The notes: generated by a model from the letters alone, not told the origin. A stretch of DNA of 64,000 bases from Clostridium acetireducens DSM 10703 (GCF_001758365.1 NZ_LZFO01000012.1:1-64000); one strand, 5' to 3'; positions 17,980 to 28,131 are shown, numbered from the stretch's first letter. Made by a program: numbers and translations.

Positions 17980-18873
17980 TTAGTTTTCTTTTATAAAATA
18001 ATACAATTTACCATCTTCTACGGAACAGTCAATTAAACCTTTGTTATATAAATATGTAATAAAAGCGCATATACCAGAAAAATTCAAATAATATTGTTTA
18101 AAATTCATAGATAAATCATTTAATATAGCTATATTTTCCAAAATATCTTCTCGAGTTAAAGGTTGTTCCAAAAGTTCTAAAATTTGATTTTTATATTTTT
18201 CTATATTATTTAAGTTTTTATCAGATAGTTTTACAATTTCATCTTTATCTAATACATTTTCACTGTGGCTTATTACAAAATAATCTGCATCAATTTCTTT
18301 TATTTTTTCTAAAGTATTTACACTTTCTTCTAAATCATAGTAATAAGGAAGAGAATATTTATCTAATATTTCATGGCTAAAAATAGAGTCTCCTAAAAAA
18401 CATACTTTTTCAGGAGTTATTATACCTATTTGTTCAATGGAATGACCTTTTAAACTAATAACTTCGAATTTTTCATCGTTTATTTTATTTATACCATAAT
18501 CTAAAACATAATCTACTTTTGTCTTTCTATTTTTATCTAATCCTTTTATTGGGTTAGAAGATGAGAGAATAGAAGGGAATATTTCACCGTTTTCTATGAA
18601 TAATTTTTCCTTATAAGACGTATATATTAAACATCCAGTATAATTATTTTGAAAATAGTAATTACCTCCACAATGATCTAAGTGACTATGAGTATTTATT
18701 ATGTATTTTGGATGGAGTTTATTTGATATTAAAACTTCATCTATTTTTTTAGCATCAGAATTGTTTATACCAGTATCTATTAATATACAATTTTTGTTTT
18801 TAAAAGTATAAATTCCAGTATTAGTTGGAGCTTTTATGAAATAAGAATTACCTTTAATTTTAATAAGTTGCAA
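17980..18873 (-). CDS. Metallo-beta-lactamase-fold hydrolase
   Basis: 297 residues. The metal-binding THSHLDHCGG motif is near residue 61, with later GHS and LGDSIF metal-ligand segments and a C-terminal winged-helix-like extension of about 80 residues, as in the glyoxalase II-like subgroup. It stands alone on the minus strand, with an AGGAG site before the ATG. The substrate cannot be inferred. Confidence 0.85.
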   Translation of the reverse strand: MQLIKIKGNSYFIKAPTNTGIYTFKNKNCILIDTGINNSDAKKIDEVLISNKLHPKYIINTHSHLDHCGGNYYFQNNYTGCLIYTSYKEKLFIENGEIFPSILSSSNPIKGLDKNRKTKVDYVLDYGINKINDEKFEVISLKGHSIEQIGIITPEKVCFLGDSIFSHEILDKYSLPYYYDLEESVNTLEKIKEIDADYFVISHSENVLDKDEIVKLSDKNLNNIEKYKNQILELLEQPLTREDILENIAILNDLSMNFKQYYLNFSGICAFITYLYNKGLIDCSVEDGKLYYFIKEN

Positions 18874-18982
18874 TTATATTTCTCCTTTCATGTAAAATTC
18901 AAAATAATAATAGCATGAAAGTATTAAAATTACAAATAATACAAGGATTTTATTGAATTTTCTAATTTTTCGATAAACACCA

Positions 18983-19110
18983 TTGACATATATATCAAAA
19001 AAGCTTATATTTTAATTAGGGAAATTGTTAAATAATAAACGATTTTATGTTCGAAATTTTAAGAAAAATATAAACATTATATTGACAATATTATTAAAAT
19101 AAATTATATT
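18983..19110 (+). promoter_or_regulatory. Two candidate promoters upstream of the CoA-transferase
   Basis: TTGACA 18983-18988 with TATATT 19006-19011, and TTGACA 19082-19087 with TATATT 19105-19110, both with 17-nt spacers. The leader to the gene is long (over 350 bases) and AT-rich. Confidence 0.55.
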
Positions 19111-19441
19111 AATAATGTCAAATTTGTTAAGTGATGAACATAAATTTTGGAATATATCTAATGAAAAAATTTATTTAATTTGAAAAAATGATAATATTTT
19201 TATGTAAGTTTGTTATTTGAAAGTTTTAGGTAAAATGTAGTTTTATATTAATTACTATGAAGTGTTAATTGAAATTTGCTTGAAATGTAGTTAAATATTG
19301 TTAAAGTATAAACAAAGTTTATGTTTTTGTAAGTAATTAATATATATTTTTTATATATTAATTTATATAAAAGTTAATATAATTTTAAATTAAAGAAGAA
19401 ATTGGCAAAAAATTAGTAATTTTAAGTTAAGAAATTAACAA
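19025..19441 (+). promoter_or_regulatory. Cluster of Rex-like operator sites
   Basis: Four sequences approach the Rex consensus TTGTTAA-N4-TTAACAA: 19025-19042, 19134-19151, 19298-19315 (TTGTTAAAGTATAAACAA, the best, one mismatch) and 19424-19441 (perfect right half). Rex senses NADH/NAD+ and is known to control fermentation genes in clostridia. The spacing and half-site quality vary, so not every one need be bound. Confidence 0.55.
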
Positions 19442-19467
19442 ACACAAACAGGAGGTTAGATTTTATT

Positions 19468-20766
19468 ATGGATTACAGAGAAGAGTATAAAAAGAAGCTT
19501 ATAACTGTTGAAGAAGCTGTGGAAAAGGTAAAATCAAATTACGAAATAATAGTTGGTACTGCTGGAGCAGAAGCTATAGGATTTTTAGATCACCTTCATT
19601 TAGTTAAGGATAAGGTTGAAAATGTTAGCGTTGTTACATGTTTATCACAAGTTCCTCACAAATGCTTTACAGATCCTTCAATGAAGGGACATTTTCATGC
19701 TAAAAGCATTTTCTTTGGACCAGCAGATAGACAAGCGTATAAACTAGGTTTATGTTCATACATACCAAATCATCTTCACTTTGCAGGAAGAAAGAGATTA
19801 GATTTTAAAACACCAGATATATTTGTAGCTTCAGTTACGCCAATGGACAAACATGGTAATTTCTCACTTTCATTATCAGCTTTATATGAAATGGAATGTA
19901 TACAACAAGCAAAAATGTTAATTGTAGAAGTAAACGAAAATCTTCCAAGATGTTATGGAGATGTTGTGCTAAATATAAGAGATATTGATTTTATATTTGA
20001 AGACAAAGATGTAGAAATTCCAGGACTTGGAATATCTGAACCAAGTGAATTAGATTTAACTATAGGTAAATACATTGCTGAACTTGTAGATGATACTTCT
20101 ACAATACAATTAGGTATAGGTGGAATTCCTAATGCTGTTGCTAAAGCTCTTTCAACTAAAAAGGACTTAGGAATTCATACTGAAATGTTTAATGATGCAA
20201 TGGTTGATTTATATGAAGCTGGAGTAGTTACAAATAAATATAAGACACTTTATCCAAATAAAATGATAACTGCTTTTGCTTTAGGAAGTAAAAAAGTTTA
20301 TGATTTTATGGATGGAAATCCACTTGTTGAAATTCAAAGAGGAAGTTTTGTAAATGACCCTTATGTTGTAGGACAAAATTATAAAATGGTTTCTGTAAAT
20401 ACTGCTATAGAAGTAGATTTAACAGGACAAGTATGTTCAGAATCTATAGGTCCAAGACACTATAGTGGTTCAGGTGGACAATGTGATACTGCTGTTGGTG
20501 CTCAAAATTGTAAAGAGGGTAAATCAATAATTGCTTTACATTCAACTGCTAAAAAAGGAACAGTATCAACAATTTGTACATTCTTAAAACAAGGTGCTAT
20601 AACAACACTTCAAAGAAACGATGTAGACTATGTTGTTACTGAATACGGTGTAGCTAGCTTAAGAGGTCGTTCAATAAGTGAAAGAGTTGGAGAACTTATA
20701 AACATAGCTCATCCAGATTTCAGAGCAGAATTAAAGAAAGACGTAGAAAAATATCATATTTGGTAA
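19468..20766 (+). CDS. Acyl-CoA:acetate CoA-transferase (butyryl/4-hydroxybutyryl type)
   Basis: 432 residues of the acetyl-CoA hydrolase/transferase family (Cat1/Cat2/AbfT/But group). It moves CoA between a short-chain acyl-CoA and acetate, typically in butyrate fermentation. The catalytic glutamate lies in GIHTEMFNDAM near residue 235, and the CoA-binding GIGGIPNAVA is near residue 213. The C terminus carries TEYGVASLRGRS. A single gene with an AGGAGG site and terminator, preceded by Rex-like boxes, which fits a redox-controlled fermentation role. The exact acyl donor (butyryl, 4-hydroxybutyryl, succinyl) is uncertain. Confidence 0.9.
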   Translation: MDYREEYKKKLITVEEAVEKVKSNYEIIVGTAGAEAIGFLDHLHLVKDKVENVSVVTCLSQVPHKCFTDPSMKGHFHAKSIFFGPADRQAYKLGLCSYIPNHLHFAGRKRLDFKTPDIFVASVTPMDKHGNFSLSLSALYEMECIQQAKMLIVEVNENLPRCYGDVVLNIRDIDFIFEDKDVEIPGLGISEPSELDLTIGKYIAELVDDTSTIQLGIGGIPNAVAKALSTKKDLGIHTEMFNDAMVDLYEAGVVTNKYKTLYPNKMITAFALGSKKVYDFMDGNPLVEIQRGSFVNDPYVVGQNYKMVSVNTAIEVDLTGQVCSESIGPRHYSGSGGQCDTAVGAQNCKEGKSIIALHSTAKKGTVSTICTFLKQGAITTLQRNDVDYVVTEYGVASLRGRSISERVGELINIAHPDFRAELKKDVEKYHIW

Positions 20767-20770
20767 TATA

Positions 20771-20802
20771 AAAAGAGACTCGCTTTAAGTGAGTCTCTTT
20801 TA
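20771..20802 (+). terminator. Terminator after CoA-transferase
   Basis: AAAGAGACTCGCTT and AAGTGAGTCTCTTTT form a stem just after the stop codon. Confidence 0.85.
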
Positions 20803-20809
20803 ATGATTT

Positions 20810-21175
20810 TAGCTTATTGAATAAAAAATGCTGGAAATAATTTAAGATAAAAAATAATTAAAAATAAGCTCTATAAAAATAACAAGGCAGTCTCATAAAT
20901 AGAGTTTGTAAATAAGTCATTTTATTAAGACACTCTAAGAATAAAAAATAAAAAAACTCCTAACCAATTTATGCCCCGTCCTTGGGGCGGAAATTGGCTC
21001 ATCACGTCCTGTGATGAATTACGGAGTTTTTTTATTTTTTCTTCTAAGAGTGTCTAAAATTCATTCAAATTATTTACAAACTCTATTTATGAGGCTGCCT
21101 TGTTATTTTTATAGAGCTTATTTTTAATTATTTTTTATCTTAAATTATTTCCAGCATTTTTTATTCAATAAGCTA
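20810..21175. repeat. Fold-back palindromic element, copy 2
   Basis: 366 bp, same orientation as copy 1. The outer arms match each other with one mismatch over about 105 bp but differ strongly from the arms of copies 1 and 3. Core at 20956-21027 has one base difference from copy 1. It fills the gap between the CoA-transferase and the convergent degV gene. No coding region. Confidence 0.9.
20956..21027. repeat. 72-bp twin-hairpin core of palindromic element 2
   Basis: Same two hairpins and ACTCC/GGAGT closing stem as at 5362; one substitution outside the hairpin loops. Confidence 0.85.
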
Positions 21176-21178
21176 GAT

Positions 21179-22030
21179 TTAAATAAATTGTTCTTTTTCA
21201 ATAACTACTCCTATAAGACCAGGACCTGTATGAACACCAGCAACAGGACTTATATCTCCAAAACCTAAATAAGTTATATTAGGAATGTTTTTTAATGATG
21301 CATAGAATTTCTTACATTCTTCGTAAGCACCTCCATGCATTACCCAAACTTTTGATTTAGCAATATTTAATTTTTCTTTAATTATTTCTATAAGTTTATT
21401 TTTTGCTTGCTTTTTTCCTCTTGCCTTAGCGTATGTATAATAAACACCTTCTTTATTTATAGATATTATTGGTTTAATGTTCAATAATTGACCAAATGTT
21501 CCAGAAACTTTTCCTATTCTTCCACCTTTTATTAAATATTCTAATGTATCAACTATATAATAAACACTAATATTATCTCTAATTAATGGTAAAGCTGAAA
21601 CAATTTCATTGTATTTTTTACCGCTTTTTATCATTTTACCGCAATTTATTACAATAGCACCACATCCAAGAGTTAAAGATTTTGAATCAAAAACTGTTAT
21701 ATTTAAATTAGTATGTTCGCTTGCTGCAAGTTTTAGTGTATTATAAGTACCAGATAATCCAGCACTTATAGAAATTGCAATGACATGGGTATATCCTTCT
21801 TCTTCAAGCTTGTATAAAAGTTTATGCATATCATCTAGAGATGGTAAGGATGTATGTGGAACTTCTATTTTTAAGTTATCATATACTTGTTGAGGAGTTA
21901 TATTTACTCTATCTATATACTCTTTGTCTTTGTAAATTATTTTTAAATTAAGTATTTTTACATCATAGGCTTTTATAAATTCATCACTTAAATCACATGT
22001 GCTATCTGAAACTAAAGCTATTTTTTCCAA
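21179..22030 (-). CDS. DegV family fatty-acid-binding protein
   Basis: 283 residues, starting KIALVSDSTCDLS, the family signature. ISAGLSGTYNTL (phosphate/carboxylate binding), YLIKGGRIGK and a C-terminal GPGLIG complete the pattern. DegV/FakB proteins bind a fatty acid and present it to the kinase FakA; no fakA is visible here. AGGAGG precedes the ATG. Confidence 0.9.
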   Translation of the reverse strand: MEKIALVSDSTCDLSDEFIKAYDVKILNLKIIYKDKEYIDRVNITPQQVYDNLKIEVPHTSLPSLDDMHKLLYKLEEEGYTHVIAISISAGLSGTYNTLKLAASEHTNLNITVFDSKSLTLGCGAIVINCGKMIKSGKKYNEIVSALPLIRDNISVYYIVDTLEYLIKGGRIGKVSGTFGQLLNIKPIISINKEGVYYTYAKARGKKQAKNKLIEIIKEKLNIAKSKVWVMHGGAYEECKKFYASLKNIPNITYLGFGDISPVAGVHTGPGLIGVVIEKEQFI

Positions 22031-22182
22031 AATTAATCCTCCTTATAAAATAATTTAATACGCAGTTTTTAAAACTATATATAGTTTTATTAATATAATA
22101 TCATCTAGTTAATATAATATCAACTAAAAATAAAAATTATACTAAATATTTGTGAGAAGTTTCTGATTTTATGAAAATTTTC

Positions 22183-22211
22183 TTGACAAATGAAAAAAAA
22201 TGATTTATTAT
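22183..22211 (+). promoter_or_regulatory. Promoter of the rib operon
   Basis: TTGACA (22183-22188), 17-nt spacer, TATTAT (22206-22211). Confidence 0.7.
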
Positions 22212-22239
22212 GAAAACGTACTCGAAATTGAATATGGTT

Positions 22240-22350
22240 TTAATCCTTCAGGGCAGGGTGAAAATCCCGACCGGCGGTAAAGTCCGCGAGCTATTTTTAG
22301 CAGGAACTGGTGAAATTCCAGTACCGACAGTAAAGTCTGGATGGAAGAAG
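22240..22350 (+). promoter_or_regulatory. FMN riboswitch (RFN element) 2
   Basis: All RFN blocks are present: AATCCTTCAGGGCAGGGTG, ATCCCGACCGGCGGTAAAGT, CCGCGAG, AGTACCGACAGTAAAGTC and TGGATGGAAGAAGG. It is closer to consensus than the copy at 15136. The terminator at 22404 completes an off-switch for ribD-ribE-ribBA-ribH. Confidence 0.97.
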
Positions 22351-22403
22351 GGAAGTGGTGAGTAATGACGTTTATTTGACGTCTTAAAAAGCTGCATGTA
22401 TAT

Positions 22404-22438
22404 AACTCCTGAAGGTTTTTTATTCAGGAGTTTTTTTA
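22404..22438 (+). terminator. Terminator of FMN riboswitch 2
   Basis: AACTCCTGAA and TTCAGGAGTT around a T-rich loop, then seven T. Confidence 0.88.
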
Positions 22439-22541
22439 TTTGGCTTTGGAGACAATATGAATAGTTAATAAATTAATGCTAAAAATAATTATATAGAATT
22501 ATTACCCTGAAAAAGAGTAGCTCTTAAAGGTGGTGTAATTT

Positions 22542-23654
22542 TTGAACACAGAAAATTTTGAATACTATGAAAATTATATGAGAAGGGCATTGTATCTTGC
22601 TGAAAAAGGAGAAGGAAAAGTTAATCCTAATCCTTTAGTGGGAGCAGTTATTGTAAAAAATGATGAAATAGTTGGAGAAGGATATCATGAATATTTTGGA
22701 GGACATCATGCTGAAGTAAATGCTTTAAAAATGGCAGGAGATAATGCAAAAGGAACAGATGTTTATGTAACTTTAGAGCCTTGTTCTCATTATGGTAAAA
22801 CTCCTCCTTGTGCAGAAGCTTTAGTAAAGGCAGGAGTAAAGAAAGTAATTATAGCTATGAAAGACCCTAATAAATTAGTTGCAGGTAGGGGAATTAGCAT
22901 ATTAGAAAGTAATGGCATTGAGGTAGTTACAGGAGTTTTAGAAAAGGAAGCAAAAAAATTAAATGAAGTATTTATAAAATATATAACTACTAAAAAGCCC
23001 TATATAGTTTTAAAAACAGCTATGACATTAGACGGAAAAATATCAACAGTTACAGGAAAATCAAAGTGGATAAGTGGAGAAAAATCTAGAGAATATGTGC
23101 ATAACTTAAGAAATAAATATATGGGAATTATGGTAGGTATAGGAACAATAATAGCGGACGATCCTTTACTTACTACTAGATTAAAAAATAAAAAAGGTAG
23201 AAATCCAGTGGCAATTATAGTGGATTCAGCATTAAATATACCTTTAAGCTCTAATATATTAAATACTAATCATGAAAGAAAAATAATTGTAGCTTGTAGC
23301 GAAAAATATGATAAAGAAAAGAAATCTTTTTTAGAGGAAAAGGGCATAAAAGTTATTGTGACACCAAGTGATAAATGTAAAGTGAATTTACATTATCTTG
23401 TAAATGAGTTAGGAAAAGAAGGTATAGATAGTATTCTTTTAGAAGGAGGAAGTACACTTAATTTCTCAGCATTAAAAGAATGTGTAGTAGATAAAGTTAT
23501 AAGTTTTATAGCTCCTAAAATATTTGGAGGTATAAATGCTAAAACTCCTGTAGGTGGAGAAGGAGTTAAAGAAGTTAATGAAGCTGTAGAATTAAAAGAT
23601 ATAAGCTATAGAAAAATAGATGAAGACTTATGTATAGAAGGTTATATAAAGTAA
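22542..23654 (+). CDS. ribD: Riboflavin biosynthesis deaminase/reductase RibD
   Basis: 370 residues. The N-terminal deaminase has zinc ligands HAEVNAL near residue 53 and PCSHYGKTPPC near residue 78; the C-terminal pyrimidine reductase has LKTAMTLDGKIS and DPLLTTR. It converts the GTP cyclohydrolase product in two steps. TTG at 22542 is taken as start because AAAGGTGG lies at 22526-22533; ATG 22578 is an alternative that would remove 12 residues. First gene of the operon. Confidence 0.95.
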   Translation: MNTENFEYYENYMRRALYLAEKGEGKVNPNPLVGAVIVKNDEIVGEGYHEYFGGHHAEVNALKMAGDNAKGTDVYVTLEPCSHYGKTPPCAEALVKAGVKKVIIAMKDPNKLVAGRGISILESNGIEVVTGVLEKEAKKLNEVFIKYITTKKPYIVLKTAMTLDGKISTVTGKSKWISGEKSREYVHNLRNKYMGIMVGIGTIIADDPLLTTRLKNKKGRNPVAIIVDSALNIPLSSNILNTNHERKIIVACSEKYDKEKKSFLEEKGIKVIVTPSDKCKVNLHYLVNELGKEGIDSILLEGGSTLNFSALKECVVDKVISFIAPKIFGGINAKTPVGGEGVKEVNEAVELKDISYRKIDEDLCIEGYIK

Positions 23655-23672
23655 GTGAAAGGAGGGGAGGCT

Positions 23673-24323
23673 TTGTTTACAGGACTTGTAGAAGAAATTG
23701 GGGAGATAATTAATATAAATACAGGAGCAAATTCTGCAAAGATTACTATAAAGGGAAAAGTAATTTTAGAAAATGTTAAATTAGGAGACAGCATTGCTGT
23801 AAATGGAGTTTGTCTTACAGTAGTAAATTTCACAAGTAATTCTTTTACTGTAGATGTTATGCCAGAGACTATGAGAAAAAGTAGCTTGAGAAATATTAGC
23901 AAAAAAAGCCTAGTAAATCTTGAAAGAGCTTTAAAGCTAGACAGCAGGCTAGGAGGGCATATAGTAAGTGGTCACATAGATTGTATAGGAGAAATAACTT
24001 CAATAGTAAAAGAAGATATAGCTACATGGATTACTATAAAACCTCCTGAAGAGTTTTTGAAATACATAGTGCAAAAGGGTTCTGTAGCTTTAGATGGTGT
24101 AAGTCTTACTGTAGCAGAAGTAGGAAAAGATTATTTTAAAGTTTCTATAATACCTCATACAAAAGGTGTAACCATATTAAGCTATAAAAAAGTAGGAGAT
24201 ATTATAAATATTGAATGCGATGTTTTAGCTAAATATGTGGAAAAACTTTTATTTAAGAAACCAGAAGAAAATAAAAAAAGTGGTGTAACCATGGACATGC
24301 TGATAAAAAATGGATTTATGTAA
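23673..24323 (+). CDS. ribE: Riboflavin synthase alpha chain
   Basis: 216 residues. It dismutates two 6,7-dimethyl-8-ribityllumazines to riboflavin. The TTG at 23673, after AGGAGGGG, yields the invariant [11 protein letters not shown] beginning; the longer frame from GTG 23655 would include the ribosome site. Two lumazine-binding repeats are visible, each with a conserved NGVCLTV or DGVSLTV-type stretch. Follows ribD closely. Confidence 0.95.
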   Translation: MFTGLVEEIGEIININTGANSAKITIKGKVILENVKLGDSIAVNGVCLTVVNFTSNSFTVDVMPETMRKSSLRNISKKSLVNLERALKLDSRLGGHIVSGHIDCIGEITSIVKEDIATWITIKPPEEFLKYIVQKGSVALDGVSLTVAEVGKDYFKVSIIPHTKGVTILSYKKVGDIINIECDVLAKYVEKLLFKKPEENKKSGVTMDMLIKNGFM

Positions 24324-24346
24324 ATTTAAAAAAAGGAGAGATAAAA

Positions 24347-25561
24347 ATGGAATATAAATTTAATACTGTGGAAGAAGCTTTAGAGGATATTAAACAAGGA
24401 AAAATGGTAGTTGTAGTAGATGATGAAAATAGAGAAAATGAGGGAGATTTACTTATGGCAGCAGAAAAAGTAACTCCTGAAGCAATAAATTTTATGGCTA
24501 AATACGGAAGAGGATTAATTTGTACTCCAGTTAATAAAAAGAGATTAGAAGAAATTGGTATAGGACAAATGGTTCAAAGAAATAGCGACTATTTTGGAAC
24601 AGCTTTTACAGTGTCAGTAGATGCTGTAGGAACTACTACAGGAATATCTGCTTTTGATAGAGCATTAACTATAAAGAAAATAATAGATCCTAATGCTAAA
24701 GAACAAGATTTTAGAAAACCAGGTCATGTATTCCCACTAGAAGCAAAAGATGGTGGAGTATTAGTAAGAGCAGGACATACAGAAGCAGCAGTAGATTTAG
24801 CTAGAATAGCAGGTTTTTATCCAGCAGGAACAATTTGTGAAATAATGAGTGATGATGGAACTATGGCTAGGGTTCCAGAACTTATGGAATTTGTTAAAGA
24901 ACATAATTTAAAAATAATTACTGTAGCAGATTTAATTTCTTACAGAAGAAGAACAGAAAAATTTGTTGTGCGTCAAGGAGAAGCTAATCTTCCAACTAAA
25001 TACGGAAACTTTAAAGTTATAGGATATGAAAATAAATTAAATGGTGAACAACATGTGGCATTAGTTAAAGGAGGTAACTTCTCAGATAGTCCAGTATTAG
25101 TTAGAGTTCACTCAGAATGTTTAACAGGTGATGTACTTGGTTCTTTAAGATGTGATTGCGGAGAACAATTAGGTGCGGCATTAAGACAAATTGATAAAGA
25201 AGGCAGAGGAGTACTTCTTTATATGAGACAAGAAGGTAGAGGAATAGGTCTTTTAAATAAAATAAAGGCATACCACCTTCAAGATGAAGGCATGGATACA
25301 GTAGAAGCTAATGAAGCTTTAGGATTCCCAGCAGATTTAAGAGACTACGGAATTGGTGCTCAAATATTAGAAGACTTAGGAATTAAAGAATTAAGACTTT
25401 TAACAAATAATCCTAAAAAAATAGCAGGACTTTCAGGTTATGGAATAAAGGTTACAGAAAGAGTTCCAATAGAAATGCCAAAGAGAAAAGAAAATGAATA
25501 CTACTTAACAACTAAAAAAGTAAAATTAGGACACATGCTAAACTTAAAGGAGGTAAAGTAA
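24347..25561 (+). CDS. ribBA: Bifunctional DHBP synthase/GTP cyclohydrolase II RibBA
   Basis: 404 residues, normal fusion length. The N-terminal half has [16 protein letters not shown] and [18 protein letters not shown]-like signatures of DHBP synthase (here [10 protein letters not shown]). The C-terminal half has the zinc site [30 protein letters not shown] and LRLLTNNP of cyclohydrolase II. It supplies both early precursors, so the extra ribB at 15385 is formally redundant. Confidence 0.96.
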   Translation: MEYKFNTVEEALEDIKQGKMVVVVDDENRENEGDLLMAAEKVTPEAINFMAKYGRGLICTPVNKKRLEEIGIGQMVQRNSDYFGTAFTVSVDAVGTTTGISAFDRALTIKKIIDPNAKEQDFRKPGHVFPLEAKDGGVLVRAGHTEAAVDLARIAGFYPAGTICEIMSDDGTMARVPELMEFVKEHNLKIITVADLISYRRRTEKFVVRQGEANLPTKYGNFKVIGYENKLNGEQHVALVKGGNFSDSPVLVRVHSECLTGDVLGSLRCDCGEQLGAALRQIDKEGRGVLLYMRQEGRGIGLLNKIKAYHLQDEGMDTVEANEALGFPADLRDYGIGAQILEDLGIKELRLLTNNPKKIAGLSGYGIKVTERVPIEMPKRKENEYYLTTKKVKLGHMLNLKEVK

Positions 25562-25562
25562 T

Positions 25563-26024
25563 ATGAGAGTATATGAAGGAAAGTTAGTTGCAGATAAGAT
25601 TAGAGTAGGAATTGTAGCAGCAAGATTTAATGAATTTATAACATCAAAACTTATATCAGGAGCGTTAGATTGTTTAAAGAGACATGGAGCGTCAGAAGAA
25701 AACATAGAATTAGTTTGGGTTCCGGGAGCTTTTGAAATACCTATGACAGCTAAAAAAATGGTTAAAACTAATAACTATGATGCAGTTATATGTTTAGGTG
25801 CAGTTATAAGAGGAGCTACATCTCACTTTGAATTTGTATCTAGCGAAGTATCTAAAGGAGTTGCTTCCGTTGGATTAGAAACAGAAGTTCCAGTAATATT
25901 TGGAGTACTTACTACAGACACTATAGAACAAGCAATAGAAAGAGCAGGTACTAAAGCAGGAAACAAAGGTTATGATGCAGCAATGACAGCTATAGAAATG
26001 GCTAACTTAATGGGAGAGTTTTAA
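25563..26024 (+). CDS. ribH: 6,7-dimethyl-8-ribityllumazine synthase RibH
   Basis: 153 residues. It condenses DHBP with the ribitylaminopyrimidine. [36 protein letters not shown] (catalytic His) and [12 protein letters not shown] are all present. Starts one base after the ribBA stop; last gene of the operon. Confidence 0.96.
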   Translation: MRVYEGKLVADKIRVGIVAARFNEFITSKLISGALDCLKRHGASEENIELVWVPGAFEIPMTAKKMVKTNNYDAVICLGAVIRGATSHFEFVSSEVSKGVASVGLETEVPVIFGVLTTDTIEQAIERAGTKAGNKGYDAAMTAIEMANLMGEF

Positions 26025-26030
26025 AACAAT

Positions 26031-26414
26031 ATAAATATTAAGTTGTCAAACAAAAAATAATGGATATAATTTGCAGATAGAAAATAATTAAAAATACTCT
26101 GTGTAAAAATAATAGTACAGTAACATAAAGAGAGTTTGTAAATAATTTGAATGAATTTTAGACAATCTTAGAAGAAAAAATAAAAAAACTCCGTAATTCA
26201 TCACAGGACGTGATGAGCCAATTTCCGCCCCAAGGACGGGGCATAAATTGGGTAGGAGTTTTTTTATTTTTTATTCTTAGAGTGTCTTAATAAAATGATT
26301 TATTTACAAACTCTCTTTATGTTGCTGTACTATTATTTTTACACAGAGTATTTTTAATTATTTTCTATCTGCAAATTATATCCATTATTTTTTGTTTGAC
26401 AACTTAATATTTAT
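26031..26414. repeat. Fold-back palindromic element, copy 3 (inverted)
   Basis: 384 bp in the opposite orientation to copies 1 and 2. Outer arms match each other with one mismatch over about 110 bp but have their own sequence. The core at 26188-26259 is identical to copy 1 in reverse complement. Fills the space after ribH. No coding region. Confidence 0.9.
26188..26259. repeat. 72-bp twin-hairpin core of palindromic element 3
   Basis: In this orientation the top strand shows hairpins TCATCAC-AGGAC-GTGATGA and GCCCC-AAGGAC-GGGGC (extended by CCAATTT/AAATTGG) inside an ACTCC/GGAGT stem, with A run before and T run after. Both loops expose GGA. Confidence 0.85.
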
Positions 26415-26545
26415 TATTTACAGATGTATTATTAAGGCTAAATAAGTAGAAAAATATTACTGCAAAGTGTATAATTGAGAAGTAGTATAATTTAGGTATT
26501 ACTATGGTTAAAATAATTAATACTATACATAAGGAGGGGAATCTT

Positions 26546-27952
26546 TTGAAAGATGTACAAAAGCAAATAAATAATAAAATTGATGAGATTAAAGAGGATT
26601 TAATTTTATCAACTCAGGAAATTATAAAAATAAGAAGTGTGGAAGATGAACCTAAAGAAGGAATGCCTTTTGGAGAAGGAGTGGCAAAAGCATTAGAGTA
26701 TGCTTTAGATAAATCCTATGAATTAGGCTTTAAAATAAGAAACATGAATGGATACATAGGCTATGCAGAATACGGAGAAGGAGAAGACTATGTAGCAGTT
26801 TTAGGACATCTAGATGTAGTTCCAGAAGGGGATGGATGGAAGTATCCACCTTATGGAGCAGAAATACATGATGGAAAAATGTATGGAAGAGGAACTTTAG
26901 ATGATAAAGCCCCTATTATTGCCGCACTTTACGGACTTAAGGCAATTAAAGATTTAAATTTACCTTTATCTAAAAAAGTTAGAATTATTTTCGGAACTAA
27001 TGAAGAAAGTGGCTGCGGAGAAATGCCTTATTATATGGAAAGAGAAAAACCTCCAGTAGCTGGATTTACACCGGATGGACAGTATCCTATTATATATGCG
27101 GAAAAAGGAATATTAACTTTTAATTTAGTTCAAGATTTAAAGGATAAATGTAGTGAGAACTTAATTATAAAAAGTGTAAAGGGTGGTCAAAGACCTAATA
27201 TGGTTCCAGATTATTGTGAAGCAGTAATTTGGGCAAAAGATAATAATAAACTATTGGAAGCTTTAAATGAATTTGTAGATAAGACAAATTTGGATTTAAA
27301 AGGAGAAATTAATGGAGGAGAAATTACAATTAAATCTTATGGAGTTTCTGCTCATGGAAGTACACCTGAAAAAGGTAAAAATGCTATTATGAATATTTTT
27401 AAATTTTTAGGAGCATTACCTTTAGGAGAATGTGATTTATCTACTTACATAAACTTTTTTAATTCTTATGTAGGTACAGAAACTAACGGAAAGAACTTTT
27501 TTGGAAAAAGCATAAAAGATAAGCCATCAGGAGAATTAAGTTTTAATGTAGGAAAAGTAAACATAGATGAAGAAAAAGCATCTTTAACAATTAATATGAG
27601 ATATCCTGTTACTTACGATTACGATTATATTATGAATTTATTTAATAAAAGATTGATATATGGTATTAAAGTAGAAGATATGCAAAAGCAAAAGCCATTG
27701 TATTTTTCACCAGATAATCCACTTATAAATGCATTACAAAAAGTATATACTGTTCAAACAGGGGAGGAAGCAAAACTTCTTGCTATAGGTGGAGGAACTT
27801 ATGCAAAAGAAATGCCTAATATAGTTGCATTTGGACCTATATTTCCTGGAAAACCAGATTTGGATCATCAAGTTAATGAATATATAGAAATAGTGGATTT
27901 AATAAAAAATGCAAAAATTTACGGAAATGCTATATATGAATTAGCAAAGTAA
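26546..27952 (+). CDS. PepV/Sapep-type M20 dipeptidase
   Basis: 468 residues. A cytosolic metallo-dipeptidase of the PepV family that cleaves dipeptides with free N terminus. Metal and catalytic motifs: GHLDVVPEGDGW, GRGTLDDKAP and GTNEESGCGEM; a late GGGTYAKEMPN segment is also typical. TTG at 26546 is chosen as start because AAGGAGGGG lies seven bases upstream; an in-frame ATG at 26504 has no ribosome site. Monocistronic. Confidence 0.92.
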   Translation: MKDVQKQINNKIDEIKEDLILSTQEIIKIRSVEDEPKEGMPFGEGVAKALEYALDKSYELGFKIRNMNGYIGYAEYGEGEDYVAVLGHLDVVPEGDGWKYPPYGAEIHDGKMYGRGTLDDKAPIIAALYGLKAIKDLNLPLSKKVRIIFGTNEESGCGEMPYYMEREKPPVAGFTPDGQYPIIYAEKGILTFNLVQDLKDKCSENLIIKSVKGGQRPNMVPDYCEAVIWAKDNNKLLEALNEFVDKTNLDLKGEINGGEITIKSYGVSAHGSTPEKGKNAIMNIFKFLGALPLGECDLSTYINFFNSYVGTETNGKNFFGKSIKDKPSGELSFNVGKVNIDEEKASLTINMRYPVTYDYDYIMNLFNKRLIYGIKVEDMQKQKPLYFSPDNPLINALQKVYTVQTGEEAKLLAIGGGTYAKEMPNIVAFGPIFPGKPDLDHQVNEYIEIVDLIKNAKIYGNAIYELAK

Positions 27953-28131
27953 TATAGCATTTAAAAGAGGCATCTTTAAGGTGTCTCTTTATATTTTTGA
28001 TTTAATATATATTTTATCAGTAGAAAAAAATTGTAAAACTTTTTTGAATTTTGAGAATTAATTATTTGAGCTAAAAATCTATGTTAAAATAATATTAAGC
28101 TTATTAAAACTGTTGTAAGGAGGGTCTTATA

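Noticed and set aside
18874-19467. Small protein or ncRNA gene in the long leader of the CoA-transferase
   Set aside because: Only short open frames without ribosome sites and no stable structure; promoter and Rex-like boxes explain the stretch better.
22501-22541. Possible T-box-like sequence before ribD (AAAGGTGG)
   Set aside because: It is the ribosome site; the T-box core and specifier loop are absent, and an FMN riboswitch already explains control.
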